From NCBI GenBank assembly GCA_016707895.1, contig JADJGV010000037.1:310001-374000 (forward strand): 64,000 nucleotides of DNA. The letters are read 5' to 3'. Made by a program: the position numbers and the translations under genes. The notes under the pieces were generated by a model. The model made no database searches, was not told the DNA's origin, and was given only the letters and a program-made list of their open reading frames with translations. Within the stretch, counting starts at the first letter, position 1; each line of letters begins with the position of its first letter. Positions 17,541 to 28,426 of the stretch are shown here, one piece after another. The stretch comes from Myxococcales bacterium (GTDB lineage: Bacteria > Myxococcota_A > Polyangia > Haliangiales > Haliangiaceae).

Positions 17541-19361
17541 ATGACCCTGAAGCGCCCGATCCGCGATCTCGAACGCCAGCTCAAGCGCGAGCCCGACAAC
17601 CTCGCGCTCCGGCTGACGCTGGCCGCCGGCTACCGCGAGAGCGGCCGCGCGGTCGAGGCCCTGGCGCTGTACCGCTCGGTGGCGCTGGCCTACGCCGAGC
17701 AGGGGCGCGCCACCCAGGCCACCGCGGTGTGCCGCTCAGCGCTCGAGCTGGCGCCCGAGGACGGCGAGCTGTTCTCGCTGCTCCGCCACCTCGAGCGCAC
17801 CACGACGATGCCGCCGCCGTTCGCGCCGACGCCGGCCGCCCCGCTCGCGCCGCCGCCCGACACCGCCCCGGCCGCGCCGCCGCCGGCGCCCCGGCCCCCG
17901 ACCGTCGAGCCGCCGCTGCGCCCGGCCGCGCCGCGCCTGCACCCGCCGCCGATCGCCAGCGCGCCACCGCCGACGGTCACCACCACCCGCGGCGACAACC
18001 CGATGCTGGCCACGGTCAAGCGGGTGCCGCCGCCGCCGCGCCCCGCGCCGGCGCCGCTGCGCCCGCTGCCCAACATCCGGGCCAGCTCGAGCGAGCTCGA
18101 CACGCCGCTGCCGCCGCCGCTGCCGCTGCACGACGCCGCGCGCGACAGCGTGGTCGAGATGCCGTCGTCGGCGCTGATCGCCGACGACTCCAACGACTCG
18201 GGCGAGACGGTCATCCCGCTGACCCACGTCCGCGGCGAGCGGCCGTCGATCGCCGACTTCGCGGCCGAGATGGTGACCCGGCGCCGGCCCAAGCTCAGCT
18301 CGCGCGACCTCGAGTTGCTCGACCTCGCCCCCGGCGACAGCGCGGTGACCGATCCGCGGCCGCGGCTGGGCGGGCGCCAGGTCGAGGTCGAGACCGAGGC
18401 CGAGACCGCGATCCTCGACGACGACGAGCCGACCACGCCGCCGGGGCGCCACCCCACCGACGACTTCGCCGACCGCGGCGCCACCTTCGAGCGATCGTTC
18501 GACGAGACGCTGGCCCAGCTCGATCCGGCCGGGCTCACCCTCGAGGGGCCGCTGGGCGTGTTCGCGATCCTGCCGCCCGAGGCGGGCGCCGAGCTGGCGC
18601 GGCGCGCGGTGGTCAAGCCCTACGACCCCGGCGAGGTGGTGATCCGCGAGGGCGACCTCGGCGACGCCTGCTACGTGATCGTCCGGGGCGAGGTGGTCGT
18701 GCAGAAGCGCGGCCCCGAGGGCGTCGACGTCGAGCTGGCGCGGCTGGGCGAGGGCGCGCTGTTCGGCGAGTTCGCGCTGCTGGCCGATCGCCGCCGCCAC
18801 GCCACCGTGGTGGCCGCGGTCGACAGCGAGATCTACGAGATCCCGCGCCACCTGCTGCGCGAGCTGGCGGCGGCGTTCCCGGCGGTGGGCCCGGCGCTCG
18901 AGGGCTTCTACCGCGAGCGGCTGCTGTCGAACCTGCTCCTGACCACGCCGCTGTTCGCGCTGGTGCCGGCGGAGCAGCGGCCGGCGCTGCTGGCGCGGTT
19001 CCAGCCGCAGCGGGTCGAGTCGGGCGCCGCGGTGGTGCGCCAGGGCGAGCGCGCCGGCGGGCTGTTCTTGATCGTGCTGGGCGCGGTCGAGGTGATCCGC
19101 GATCTCGGGCTGCGCACCGCGACGGTGCTGGCCTCGCTCGGCGAGGGCGCGTACTTCGGCGAGATGTCGCTCTTGTCGGGCGACGTGGCGTCGGCCAGCG
19201 TGATCGCGGTCGGCCCGTGCGAGCTGGCGGTGCTGCCGCCGCGCGACTTCTACGACGTGGTCTCGGGCAACCCGGCGCTGTGGACCGCGATGCGCGGCGA
19301 GGCCGAGGCGCGGCGGCTGGCCAACGCCCAGATCCTGGCCGGGCGCACCGGCGTCGTGTGA
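17541..19361 (+). CDS. TPR / double cyclic-nucleotide-binding-domain protein
   Basis: The 606-aa protein begins with about 2-3 TPR-like helices (residues 1-80), then a long Pro/Ala-rich disordered region (about 85-220) and two CRP-type cyclic-nucleotide-binding domains (about 340-455 and 465-590). The first has 'GEVVIREGDLGDACYVIVRGEV' and GEFALL; the second 'AAVVRQGERAGGLFLIVLGAVEV' and GEMSLL. The phosphate-binding Arg of true cAMP sites is not obvious. There is no DNA-binding helix-turn-helix, so it is likely a sensor or adaptor, not a CRP regulator. It precedes the lapA-lapB pair on the same strand. No membrane segment. Confidence 0.8.
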   Translation: MTLKRPIRDLERQLKREPDNLALRLTLAAGYRESGRAVEALALYRSVALAYAEQGRATQATAVCRSALELAPEDGELFSLLRHLERTTTMPPPFAPTPAAPLAPPPDTAPAAPPPAPRPPTVEPPLRPAAPRLHPPPIASAPPPTVTTTRGDNPMLATVKRVPPPPRPAPAPLRPLPNIRASSSELDTPLPPPLPLHDAARDSVVEMPSSALIADDSNDSGETVIPLTHVRGERPSIADFAAEMVTRRRPKLSSRDLELLDLAPGDSAVTDPRPRLGGRQVEVETEAETAILDDDEPTTPPGRHPTDDFADRGATFERSFDETLAQLDPAGLTLEGPLGVFAILPPEAGAELARRAVVKPYDPGEVVIREGDLGDACYVIVRGEVVVQKRGPEGVDVELARLGEGALFGEFALLADRRRHATVVAAVDSEIYEIPRHLLRELAAAFPAVGPALEGFYRERLLSNLLLTTPLFALVPAEQRPALLARFQPQRVESGAAVVRQGERAGGLFLIVLGAVEVIRDLGLRTATVLASLGEGAYFGEMSLLSGDVASASVIAVGPCELAVLPPRDFYDVVSGNPALWTAMRGEAEARRLANAQILAGRTGVV

Positions 19362-19382
19362 TACCGCGGGCGCCGGCTCTGG

Positions 19383-19388
19383 TACCAT
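19383..19388 (+). promoter_or_regulatory. -10 box (TACCAT) before lapA
   Basis: TACCAT ends 8 nt before ATG 19397, the start of a 6-codon ORF that overlaps lapA. If used, it gives lapA a leader of about 18 nt containing the AGGGGA ribosome site (19401-19406). Confidence 0.4.
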
Positions 19389-19396
19389 CGCCGGCG

Positions 19397-19417
19397 ATGC
19401 AGGGGACCGCGCCGTGA
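19397..19417 (+). CDS. possible 6-residue leader peptide (MQGTAP)
   Basis: ATG 19397 starts MQGTAP followed by TGA 19415-19417, overlapping lapA's GTG 19414 as GTGA. It lies 8 nt behind a TACCAT box, the spacing expected for a leaderless start. Its translation could deliver ribosomes to lapA, but the same bases hold an AGGGGA ribosome site for lapA, so it may be accidental. Confidence 0.3.
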   Translation: MQGTAP

Positions 19418-19851
19418 TCCGCTGGCTGCGCATCGCGGCCAAGGCCACCGCGACCTTGGCGTTCATCGCGCTGGGGATCCTGGTCGGCCTGTTCCTGGTG
19501 GCCAACGGATCGTGGGTGCCGGTCGACGTGCCGCCGTGGCTGGCCGACCTGACGCCGGAGCCGCGGGTGCAGGTGTGGCTGCCGGCGCTGATCGCCGGCT
19601 GGCTGGTGGCGACGCTGGTGCTGGCGGCGTTGCTGCTGTGGAGCATGTACTACGTGTGGCGGCGTCGGCAGTACGAGGCGCTGGTGGGGCGGCTCGAGCG
19701 CGAGCTGGCGCGGCTGCGCAACCTGCCGCTCGCCGAGCCGTCGCCGCTCGAGGACCTGCCCGAGACGCCGGACCCCGGCGCGGCGCGGGTGCTGGCGGCG
19801 ATCGATCGCGCGGTCGACGCCGAGGACGAGCGCGACGAGGCGTCCGCGTGA
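19414..19851 (+). CDS. lapA: LapA-like (YciS) inner-membrane protein
   Basis: This 145-aa protein starts at GTG 19414, seven nt after AGGGGA. It has two membrane helices (about 8-30 and 53-78) joined by a short loop ('NGSWVPVDVP'), then an Arg/Glu-rich cytoplasmic coil, the layout of LapA. In E. coli LapA/LapB sit in the inner membrane and tune LpxC turnover with FtsH, balancing lipopolysaccharide. It ends 10 nt before the lapB-like gene, so the pair is preserved. It is longer than E. coli LapA (about 100 aa) because of the acidic tail. Confidence 0.7.
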   Translation: MIRWLRIAAKATATLAFIALGILVGLFLVANGSWVPVDVPPWLADLTPEPRVQVWLPALIAGWLVATLVLAALLLWSMYYVWRRRQYEALVGRLERELARLRNLPLAEPSPLEDLPETPDPGAARVLAAIDRAVDAEDERDEASA

Positions 19852-19861
19852 AGGAGCCGGC

Positions 19862-21343
19862 GTGGCCGCGCTGCTGATCCTGCTGATCGCGCTAGGCGCG
19901 CTGGCCGCCGGCGTGCTGGTCGGCCGCTACTACGTGCCCGACGATCGCGCGCTCAAGCGGCGGGCCCGCCACGCGCAGCACTACCTGAAGGCGCTGACCC
20001 ACCACATCGCCCGCGATCACGACGTCGTGGTGGCCGAGCTGCGCAAGGTGGTCGACGACAACGTCGACGACAGCGAGCCGTACTTCGCGCTGGCCGCGCT
20101 GTTCCGCGGCCGCGGCGAGCACGAGCGCGCGGTGCGCGTGCACCAGGCCCTCGCGGTGCGCGAGGGCGCCAGCGCGCGGCTGCGGCAGCGCGCGCTGTTC
20201 GAGCTGGGCCTGGACTTCCGCGCCGCCGGCATGCCGCGCCGCGCGGTCAAGGCGCTCGAGCAGGTGCTGGCCGACGACGCCGGCCACGAGGGCGCGCTGC
20301 GGGCGCTGTGCGGGCTGTACGAGGAGCAGGGCCGGTTCGCCGAGGCCGCGAGCGCGTGGGCCCGGCTGGGCAAGGTGCAGGGCGAGCCGCCGCCTCGCCG
20401 CCACCACCACCTGCTCTGCGCGGCCGCGCAGCAGGCGATCGCCGCCGGCGATCTCGACAGCGCCAAGCAGCTCTTGCGCGAGGCCAAGGGCGGCGGCGAG
20501 TCGCCGCACTTCTTCGTGGTCGCCGCCGAGCTGGCGGCGGCGCGCGGCAACGCCCGCGGCGCGCGCGAGCGGCTGTGCCAGGCGCTGACCGCGGCGCCCG
20601 AGCTGGTGCCGTACCTGGTGCCGGGCCTGGCCACCGCCGAGGCCCAGCTGGCCGCCGGCGACGCGCCCCCGGCCGCCGCGGTCGACGAGCTCGACGGCGA
20701 CGGCGCCGCGCCCCGCGAGCTGGCGGCCGGCGCCGCCGCGCCGCCGGCGTCCTCGGCCGAGCGCGCGGTGGCGGCCACCCTCGACGAGCTGGCCGAGCGC
20801 ACCCGCTCGCCGCACCTGGCGCTGGCCGCCGCCGCAGCGCTGGCGCCGATCGATCGCGCGGCCAGCGACGCGCGGGTCGCGGCGATCGAGGCGGCGGCCC
20901 CGGCGTACCTGCCGGCCCGGCTGGTCGCGGCCCGGGCCGCGCTGGCCGGCGACGACGGCGCCGCGCTGCGCCGCGAGCTGGCCGCGCTGTGCGCCGCGCT
21001 GGCGTGGGCCGACGGCAGCGCGTGGCGCTGTCGCCACTGCGGTCAGCGCGGCGATCGGTTCGCGTGGCGGTGCGGCGGCTGCCGGCGCTGGGCCACCGCC
21101 GCGCCCGAGCTGGGCCGTGAGCGCACCGCCGCGGCGCTGCCGCCGCCGCGCGAGCGCCGCGCCGAGCGTCGCCCGTCGGCCGCGCTGCTCGGGGCGCGCG
21201 CCGATCTGAGCCTGCCCGCCGGCGAGGTCGAGCACGGCCTCACCGGCGCCGAGCTCACCGCGCGCGCGACCCGCCGCTCGCTCCTGGGCCGCGTCGGCGG
21301 CTGGCTGGCGGGCGCCTGGCCCGGCGGGCGCAAGCAGCCGTAG
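19862..21343 (+). CDS. lapB: LapB-like TPR protein with a rubredoxin-like zinc ribbon
   Basis: The 493-aa protein starts at GTG 19862 (AAGGAG at 19851-19856). It has one N-terminal membrane helix ending GRYY, TPR repeats from about residue 40 to 280, an Ala-rich region, and a metal-binding ribbon near residues 385-410: CRHCG...CGGCRRW. In E. coli LapB the corresponding rubredoxin domain packs on the TPRs and is required. The four cysteines are all present. An 80-residue basic tail after the ribbon is not part of the E. coli protein. Adjacent to lapA; likely role in lipopolysaccharide assembly or LpxC control. Confidence 0.75.
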   Translation: MAALLILLIALGALAAGVLVGRYYVPDDRALKRRARHAQHYLKALTHHIARDHDVVVAELRKVVDDNVDDSEPYFALAALFRGRGEHERAVRVHQALAVREGASARLRQRALFELGLDFRAAGMPRRAVKALEQVLADDAGHEGALRALCGLYEEQGRFAEAASAWARLGKVQGEPPPRRHHHLLCAAAQQAIAAGDLDSAKQLLREAKGGGESPHFFVVAAELAAARGNARGARERLCQALTAAPELVPYLVPGLATAEAQLAAGDAPPAAAVDELDGDGAAPRELAAGAAAPPASSAERAVAATLDELAERTRSPHLALAAAAALAPIDRAASDARVAAIEAAAPAYLPARLVAARAALAGDDGAALRRELAALCAALAWADGSAWRCRHCGQRGDRFAWRCGGCRRWATAAPELGRERTAAALPPPRERRAERRPSAALLGARADLSLPAGEVEHGLTGAELTARATRRSLLGRVGGWLAGAWPGGRKQP

Positions 21344-21410
21344 CGCGCGGGCGCCCGGCGGTGGTCGCGAAGTAGCGCGCGGCGCCGTCGACCGGCGGCG
21401 ACCCGTGGGG

Positions 21411-21416
21411 TAAGAC
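21411..21416 (+). promoter_or_regulatory. -10-like TAAGAC upstream of the AI-2E family gene
   Basis: TAAGAC ends 8 nt before ATG 21425, matching the short-leader spacing of other genes here. No -35 box is clear. Confidence 0.3.
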
Positions 21417-21424
21417 TGCCGGCG

Positions 21425-22840
21425 ATGTCCGACGCACCCGCTCCCGTCGAACCGATGCAGACTGGGCCGATCCAGACCGGGCCGATCGCGGCGCCCGGCC
21501 GGGACGTGTTCGGCCCCGGCGGCCCGGTGCGTCGGGTGCTGCGGCGCTGGGGCTTCCCGGTGTTCGTGGTGTTCGTCGCCTACCTCGGCCGGCGCGTGCT
21601 GCTGCCGTTCGTGTTCGCCGCGCTGGTGGCGTACATCCTGGCGCCGGTGGTGCGGTGGATGGTCGAGCGCAAGGACGGCACCCGGCGCATGCCGCGCGGC
21701 CTGGCGATCATCATCTGCTACCTGGCGTTCATCAGCGCGGTGGTCGGCTTCTTCGTGGTGTTCGTGCCGCGGCTGTCCAAGGACGTCGCGCGCATCGGCA
21801 AGGAGGCGCCGGCGCTCTACACCAAGGCCAACGACGTGTGGATCCCGCAGCTGTCGCGGACGCTCGAGAAGCGCTTCCCGTCGCTGGCGCCCAAGCCGAT
21901 CGCGCCCGAGGCCGCGCCGCTGGTCCCCGAGGTGCCGCTGCCGCCCGGCACCGCGCTGGTGATCACGCCGCTGCCCGACGGCACGTTCGCCGCGCAGGTG
22001 CCGCCGACCGGCGTGCTGATCCGCCCCGAGGCCGGCGGCGGCTACCGCGTCGTGCCGGCCGAGCTGCCGGCCGAGCCCCAGACCCTCGACGAGAAGCTGC
22101 GCGGCTACCTGCGCAAGGGCATGGAGGGGTTGCAGTCGCAGATGGACGATCTGGTGCGCTTCGGCCAGGCGCTGATCGGCGGCGTGATCAAGGGCGTCTT
22201 CACGTTCTTCCTGGTGCTGATGATCGGCGCCTTCATCCTGATCGACATGGAGAAGGTGCACGGCTTCCTGCGCAGCCTGTTCCCGCCCAACGTCCGCGAC
22301 GACTACGACGTGATCATCGCCGGCATCGATCGCGGGCTGTCGGGGGTGATCCGCGGCCAGCTCTTGATCTGCCTGATCAACGGCATCCTGACCTACATCG
22401 GCCTGTTGATCTTCGACGTGAAGTACTCGCTGATCCTGGCGTTCGTCGCGGCGACGATGAGCCTGATCCCGATCTTCGGCTCGATCCTGTCGACGATCCC
22501 GATCGTGCTGGCCGCGCTGGTGTCGGGCAAGGCCGGCATCGACGTGTTCCGCGGCGTCGTGATGGTCGCGTGGATCGTCGGCATCCACTTCATCGAGGCC
22601 AACTTCCTCAACCCCAAGATCATCGGCACCGCGGCCAAGATCCACCCGGTGCTGGTGATCTTCTCGCTGATCCTCGGCGAGAAGAGCTACGGGCTGATCG
22701 GCGCGCTGTTCGCGGTGCCGGTGCTGTCGATCATCTCGGTGGTGTTCATGTTCTTCTACCGGCGCAGCTGGCGCGACGGCCGGCCGCCGACCGGCGCGGT
22801 GCCGACGATCCCGCCGCCGTCGGCCCCGGCGGCGCCGTGA
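21425..22840 (+). CDS. AI-2E/PerM family transporter
   Basis: The 471-aa membrane protein has the PerM/UPF0118 layout: paired N-terminal helices (about 42-80), a third at about 95, a large soluble loop (about 120-255), then the conserved C-terminal helices, with 'GVLVIS'-type segments and 'IGIHFIEANFLNPKII', 'GEKSYGLIGALFAVP'. The family includes AI-2 exporters (TqsA), sodium/proton antiporters and PerM permeases, so the cargo is uncertain. The loop carries a Pro-rich insertion ('PEVPLPPGTALVITPLPDG') longer than usual. A short Pro-rich C-terminal tail ends the protein. Confidence 0.85.
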   Translation: MSDAPAPVEPMQTGPIQTGPIAAPGRDVFGPGGPVRRVLRRWGFPVFVVFVAYLGRRVLLPFVFAALVAYILAPVVRWMVERKDGTRRMPRGLAIIICYLAFISAVVGFFVVFVPRLSKDVARIGKEAPALYTKANDVWIPQLSRTLEKRFPSLAPKPIAPEAAPLVPEVPLPPGTALVITPLPDGTFAAQVPPTGVLIRPEAGGGYRVVPAELPAEPQTLDEKLRGYLRKGMEGLQSQMDDLVRFGQALIGGVIKGVFTFFLVLMIGAFILIDMEKVHGFLRSLFPPNVRDDYDVIIAGIDRGLSGVIRGQLLICLINGILTYIGLLIFDVKYSLILAFVAATMSLIPIFGSILSTIPIVLAALVSGKAGIDVFRGVVMVAWIVGIHFIEANFLNPKIIGTAAKIHPVLVIFSLILGEKSYGLIGALFAVPVLSIISVVFMFFYRRSWRDGRPPTGAVPTIPPPSAPAAP

Positions 22841-22870
22841 GCCGCGCCGCGTGACGCCGATCGCGATCGG

Positions 22871-22899
22871 TTGAACCGACGCGGGGGGGCGCCCATACT
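22871..22899 (+). promoter_or_regulatory. promoter (TTGAAC-N17-CATACT) of the glycine-rich membrane protein
   Basis: TTGAAC (22871-22876) and CATACT (22894-22899) are 17 nt apart. GTG 22906 lies 6 nt after the -10, so transcription should start at the start codon itself. This is one of the cleanest leaderless cases in the window. Confidence 0.6.
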
Positions 22900-22905
22900 C
22901 GCCGC

Positions 22906-24159
22906 GTGCGCAGCCTGGTCGTCGCCGCAACCCTCGCGCTCGCCCCGGCGGCGATCGCCGCCCAGCCGGTCGATCCCTACGCGCCGGCGCCGCCGCCGGC
23001 CGGCGCCCCGCGCGACGTCGACGTCGACACCGCGGTGGCCGCCGGGCTGGTGGCCCGGGCCCGCGCGCTGATCGCCGACGGCGACGACGCCAGCGCGCGC
23101 CAGCTGCTCACCGAGGCGCTGGCCCGCGAGCCCGCCGAGCCGGCCCGCGGCGAGGCGACGGCGCTCCTGGCCGAGGTCGACGCGCGGTTGGCGGCGCGGG
23201 TGCCGCCGACGGTCGCCGGCCCGCCGGTGGTGAGCCCGGCCGACATCTACATGGATCGCCGCCCGGCGGCCGACGCGCTGCCGCCGCCGCCGCCCGAGGC
23301 GCCCCGCGGCTCGGCGCGGTCGGCGCTGGCGCTGTACGGCGTGCTGGGCGGCGCGGCGATCGGCAGCGCGATCGCCGGCGTCGACTCGCAGGGCGCGGTC
23401 GCGGCCGGGCTGGCGCTGGGCGGGCTGGCCGGCGGCGTGCTCGGCTACACCGTCGGCAAGCGGCTCGGCGGCGATCGCGTGGCCGCCCACGTGATCGGCA
23501 GCGGCGTGGTGTGGGGCGGGGTGGCCGGCGGCCTGTTCGCCGACGTCGTGAGCGGCCTGACCGACACCGACACCCGCGACGTCGCGGTCGGTGCGGCGAT
23601 CGGCAGCGGCATCGGCGCGCTGATCGGCCTGGGCATGCGCTCGGGGGAGCTGACGCTGGGTGACGTCGCGGTGGTCGACGCCGGCGCCGCGCTCGGCACG
23701 CTGGCCGGCTTCCAGCTCGGCTTCGTGATGGCGCCGCCCGAGTCCGAGGCCTACACGCTCAACGGCACGCTGGGCGCGGCCGGCGGCTACGTGATCGGGC
23801 ACCTGGCCGCGCGCAAGCTCGACGTGACCCCGGCGCGGGTGGCCAAGGTCACCGCGCTGGCGGCGGTGGGGGCGGCGCTGCCGTGGCTGCTGTGGTCGGC
23901 GACCAACGACGACACCACCGACGACGACGAGCAGACCTTCGGCCTCTTGTCGCTGGCCGGCATGGCCGGCGGCCTGTACCTGGGCGCCAAGCTCACGCGC
24001 GATCAGGGCGGCGTCGCCGCGACCGACGACGCGCCGCTGGCGCTGGCCCGGCGCGGCTCGCGCGGCGGCTGGCGGCTCGGCGGCCCGGCGCTCGCGCCGG
24101 TGCGCTCGCCCGAGGGTGGCCGCGGGCTGGCGATCGCGGTCGTGGCCGGCGCCTGGTAG
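22906..24159 (+). CDS. glycine-zipper-like membrane protein with signal peptide
   Basis: This 417-aa protein has a signal peptide (residues 1-20, ending AIAAQ), a Pro-rich spacer, a short helical part, and then repeated Gly/Ala-rich hydrophobic segments ('LYGVLGGAAIGSAIAG', 'GLALGGLAGGVLGYTVG', 'GAAIGSGIGALIGLGM') from about residue 140 to 350, like glycine zippers. Six to eight hydrophobic segments are present. An envelope location is likely. No family recognised and no catalytic motif. It is probably transcribed alone from the leaderless promoter at 22871-22899. Confidence 0.65.
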   Translation: MRSLVVAATLALAPAAIAAQPVDPYAPAPPPAGAPRDVDVDTAVAAGLVARARALIADGDDASARQLLTEALAREPAEPARGEATALLAEVDARLAARVPPTVAGPPVVSPADIYMDRRPAADALPPPPPEAPRGSARSALALYGVLGGAAIGSAIAGVDSQGAVAAGLALGGLAGGVLGYTVGKRLGGDRVAAHVIGSGVVWGGVAGGLFADVVSGLTDTDTRDVAVGAAIGSGIGALIGLGMRSGELTLGDVAVVDAGAALGTLAGFQLGFVMAPPESEAYTLNGTLGAAGGYVIGHLAARKLDVTPARVAKVTALAAVGAALPWLLWSATNDDTTDDDEQTFGLLSLAGMAGGLYLGAKLTRDQGGVAATDDAPLALARRGSRGGWRLGGPALAPVRSPEGGRGLAIAVVAGAW

Positions 24160-24173
24160 TGGCGCCGATCGTG

Positions 24174-24179
24174 TACGGT
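24174..24179 (+). promoter_or_regulatory. -10 box (TACGGT) 6 nt before the methyltransferase start
   Basis: TACGGT ends 6 nt before GTG 24186, predicting a leaderless message. No -35 of good match is seen. Confidence 0.4.
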
Positions 24180-24185
24180 GCGACG

Positions 24186-26739
<2,554 letters not shown>

Positions 26740-26749
26740 GGCAGCTCCT

Positions 26750-28294
26750 TCACAGCGAGACGCCGGCGGCGCGGGCGGCGGCGACGAGCGAGCCGTCGTC
26801 GATCAGCCCGCGCACCGCGGCGATGTCGGGGGCCAGGGGACGGTCGGTCATCATCGCGGGGACCTTGGCGCGGATCACCGCGTGGACCGCCTCGAGCGGC
26901 GCGGTCGAGGTCAGCGGCCGGCGCAGGTCGAGGCCCTGGGCCGCGCACAGGAGCTCGATCGCCAGCACCAGGCGCACCTGATCGTGCACCTGCGCCAGCT
27001 TGAGCGCGGCGTGGGCGCCCATCGACACGTGATCCTCGCGGCCGGCCGACGACGGGATCGAGTCGACCGAGGCCGGGTGGCACAGCACCTTGTTCTCGCT
27101 GACCAGCGCCGCGGCGGTGACCTGCGCGATCATGAAGCCGGAGTTGAGGCCGCTGTCGGGCGCCAGGAACGGCGGCAGCCCGCTCGACAGGTGCGGGTTG
27201 ACCAGCTGCTCGACGCGGCGCTCGCTGATGTTGGCCAGCTCGGCGATCGCGATGCACGCGAAGTCGAGCGCCAGCGCCACCGGCTGGCCGTGGAAGTTGC
27301 CGCCCGAGACCATGTCGCCGCCGGCGAACACCAGCGGGTTGTCGGTCGACGAGTTGGCCTCGCGCTCGAGCACCGCCCGGCCGTAGGCCAGCGCGTCGCG
27401 GGTGGCGCCGTGGACCTGGGGCATGCAGCGCAGCGAGTACGGATCCTGGACCTTGCCGCAGTCGGCGTGGGACTCGGCGATCGCCGAGCCGGCCAAGAGC
27501 GCGCGCAGCCCGGCGGCCACCGCGATCTGCCCCGGGTGGGGCCGGGCGCCGACGACGCGCTCGTCGAACGCCGCGACCGTGCCCTTGAGCGCCTCGAGCG
27601 ACATCGCGCCCGCGAGGTCGGCGATCCGGCAGGTGTCCTCGGCGTCGAGCACGGTCAGCGCGCCGATCGCCGTCATGTGCTGGGTGCCGTTGAGCAGCGT
27701 CAGCCCCTCCTTGGCCTCGAGCGGCATCGGCGCCAGGCCGGCGGCGGCCAGCGCGGCGGCGGCCGGCTGGCGCTGGCCGCGGTGCTCGACCTCGCCCTCG
27801 CCGATCAGCCCCAGCGCCAGGTGGGCCAGCGGCGCCAGGTCGCCCGACGCGCCGACCGAGCCGCGGCGCGGGATCAGCGGGTGGACGCCGGCGGCCAGCA
27901 TCGCGCACAGCTGATCGGCGACCGCCGGGCGGGCGCCGCTGCGGCCGGTGGCCAGCACCGCCGCGCGCAACAGCATCATCGCGCGGGTCGCGTCGCGCGG
28001 CAGCGGCTCGCCGACGCCCGCGGCGTGGGAGCGGACCAGGTTGACCTGCAGCTGGCGCACCTGGGCGGCCGAGATCCGCACCTCGGCCAGCGCGCCGAAG
28101 CCGGTGTTGACGCCGTAGACCGCGCGGGCGCGATCGCCCTCGGCCACCACCTGATCGATCGACGCGCGGGCCGTGGCCATGGTGGCGCGGGCGTCGTCGG
28201 CGATGGTCACGGGGCGGTCGCGGCGGGCGACCTCCGCGATGGCTTCGAGCGTGAGCGGCGCGGCGCCGAGGGGCAGGGGAGTGGTGACCGGCAC
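26750..28294 (-). CDS. hutH: histidine ammonia-lyase
   Basis: The 514-aa enzyme deaminates L-histidine to urocanate. It contains the MIO triad Ala149-Ser150-Gly151 in 'GSVGASGDLAPLAHL', the catalytic Tyr loop 'AVYGVNTGFGALAEV', and 'NSSTDNPLVF'. The frame is open far upstream, but length and homology place the start at GTG 28294, 6 nt after a TACACA box. hutU follows 10 nt downstream. No hutI, hutG or regulator is next to the pair. Confidence 0.95.
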   Translation of the reverse strand: MPVTTPLPLGAAPLTLEAIAEVARRDRPVTIADDARATMATARASIDQVVAEGDRARAVYGVNTGFGALAEVRISAAQVRQLQVNLVRSHAAGVGEPLPRDATRAMMLLRAAVLATGRSGARPAVADQLCAMLAAGVHPLIPRRGSVGASGDLAPLAHLALGLIGEGEVEHRGQRQPAAAALAAAGLAPMPLEAKEGLTLLNGTQHMTAIGALTVLDAEDTCRIADLAGAMSLEALKGTVAAFDERVVGARPHPGQIAVAAGLRALLAGSAIAESHADCGKVQDPYSLRCMPQVHGATRDALAYGRAVLEREANSSTDNPLVFAGGDMVSGGNFHGQPVALALDFACIAIAELANISERRVEQLVNPHLSSGLPPFLAPDSGLNSGFMIAQVTAAALVSENKVLCHPASVDSIPSSAGREDHVSMGAHAALKLAQVHDQVRLVLAIELLCAAQGLDLRRPLTSTAPLEAVHAVIRAKVPAMMTDRPLAPDIAAVRGLIDDGSLVAAARAAGVSL

Positions 28295-28300
28295 CGGGTG

Positions 28301-28306
28301 TGTGTA
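28301..28306 (-). promoter_or_regulatory. -10 box (TACACA) for hutHU
   Basis: On the minus strand TACACA ends 6 nt before GTG 28294, supporting the chosen start and a leaderless hut message. Confidence 0.4.
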
Positions 28307-28384
28307 GTCGGGCCGCGGCGGCGCGGTCAACGAGGGCGGGCGCCGGAGCGCGCGAGGGCCGAGAAAGGCCCAAATGTCGCCAGG

Positions 28385-28398
28385 TTCCGTTGACGGAA
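28385..28398. promoter_or_regulatory. 14-bp inverted repeat in the hutH/TPR intergenic region
   Basis: TTCCGT and ACGGAA form a perfect 6-bp dyad with a 2-nt centre. It overlaps a TTGACG hexamer (28390-28395) that could be the -35 of the giant TPR gene. It lies in the 132-nt divergent spacer, a possible site for a dimeric regulator. Confidence 0.35.
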
Positions 28399-28426
28399 GG
28401 GGGCCCGCGGTGATGAGGTAAAGGAG

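Noticed and set aside
19892..22930. A 1012-codon minus-strand frame opposite lapB and the AI-2E family gene
   Set aside because: It is a shadow of two well-supported genes.
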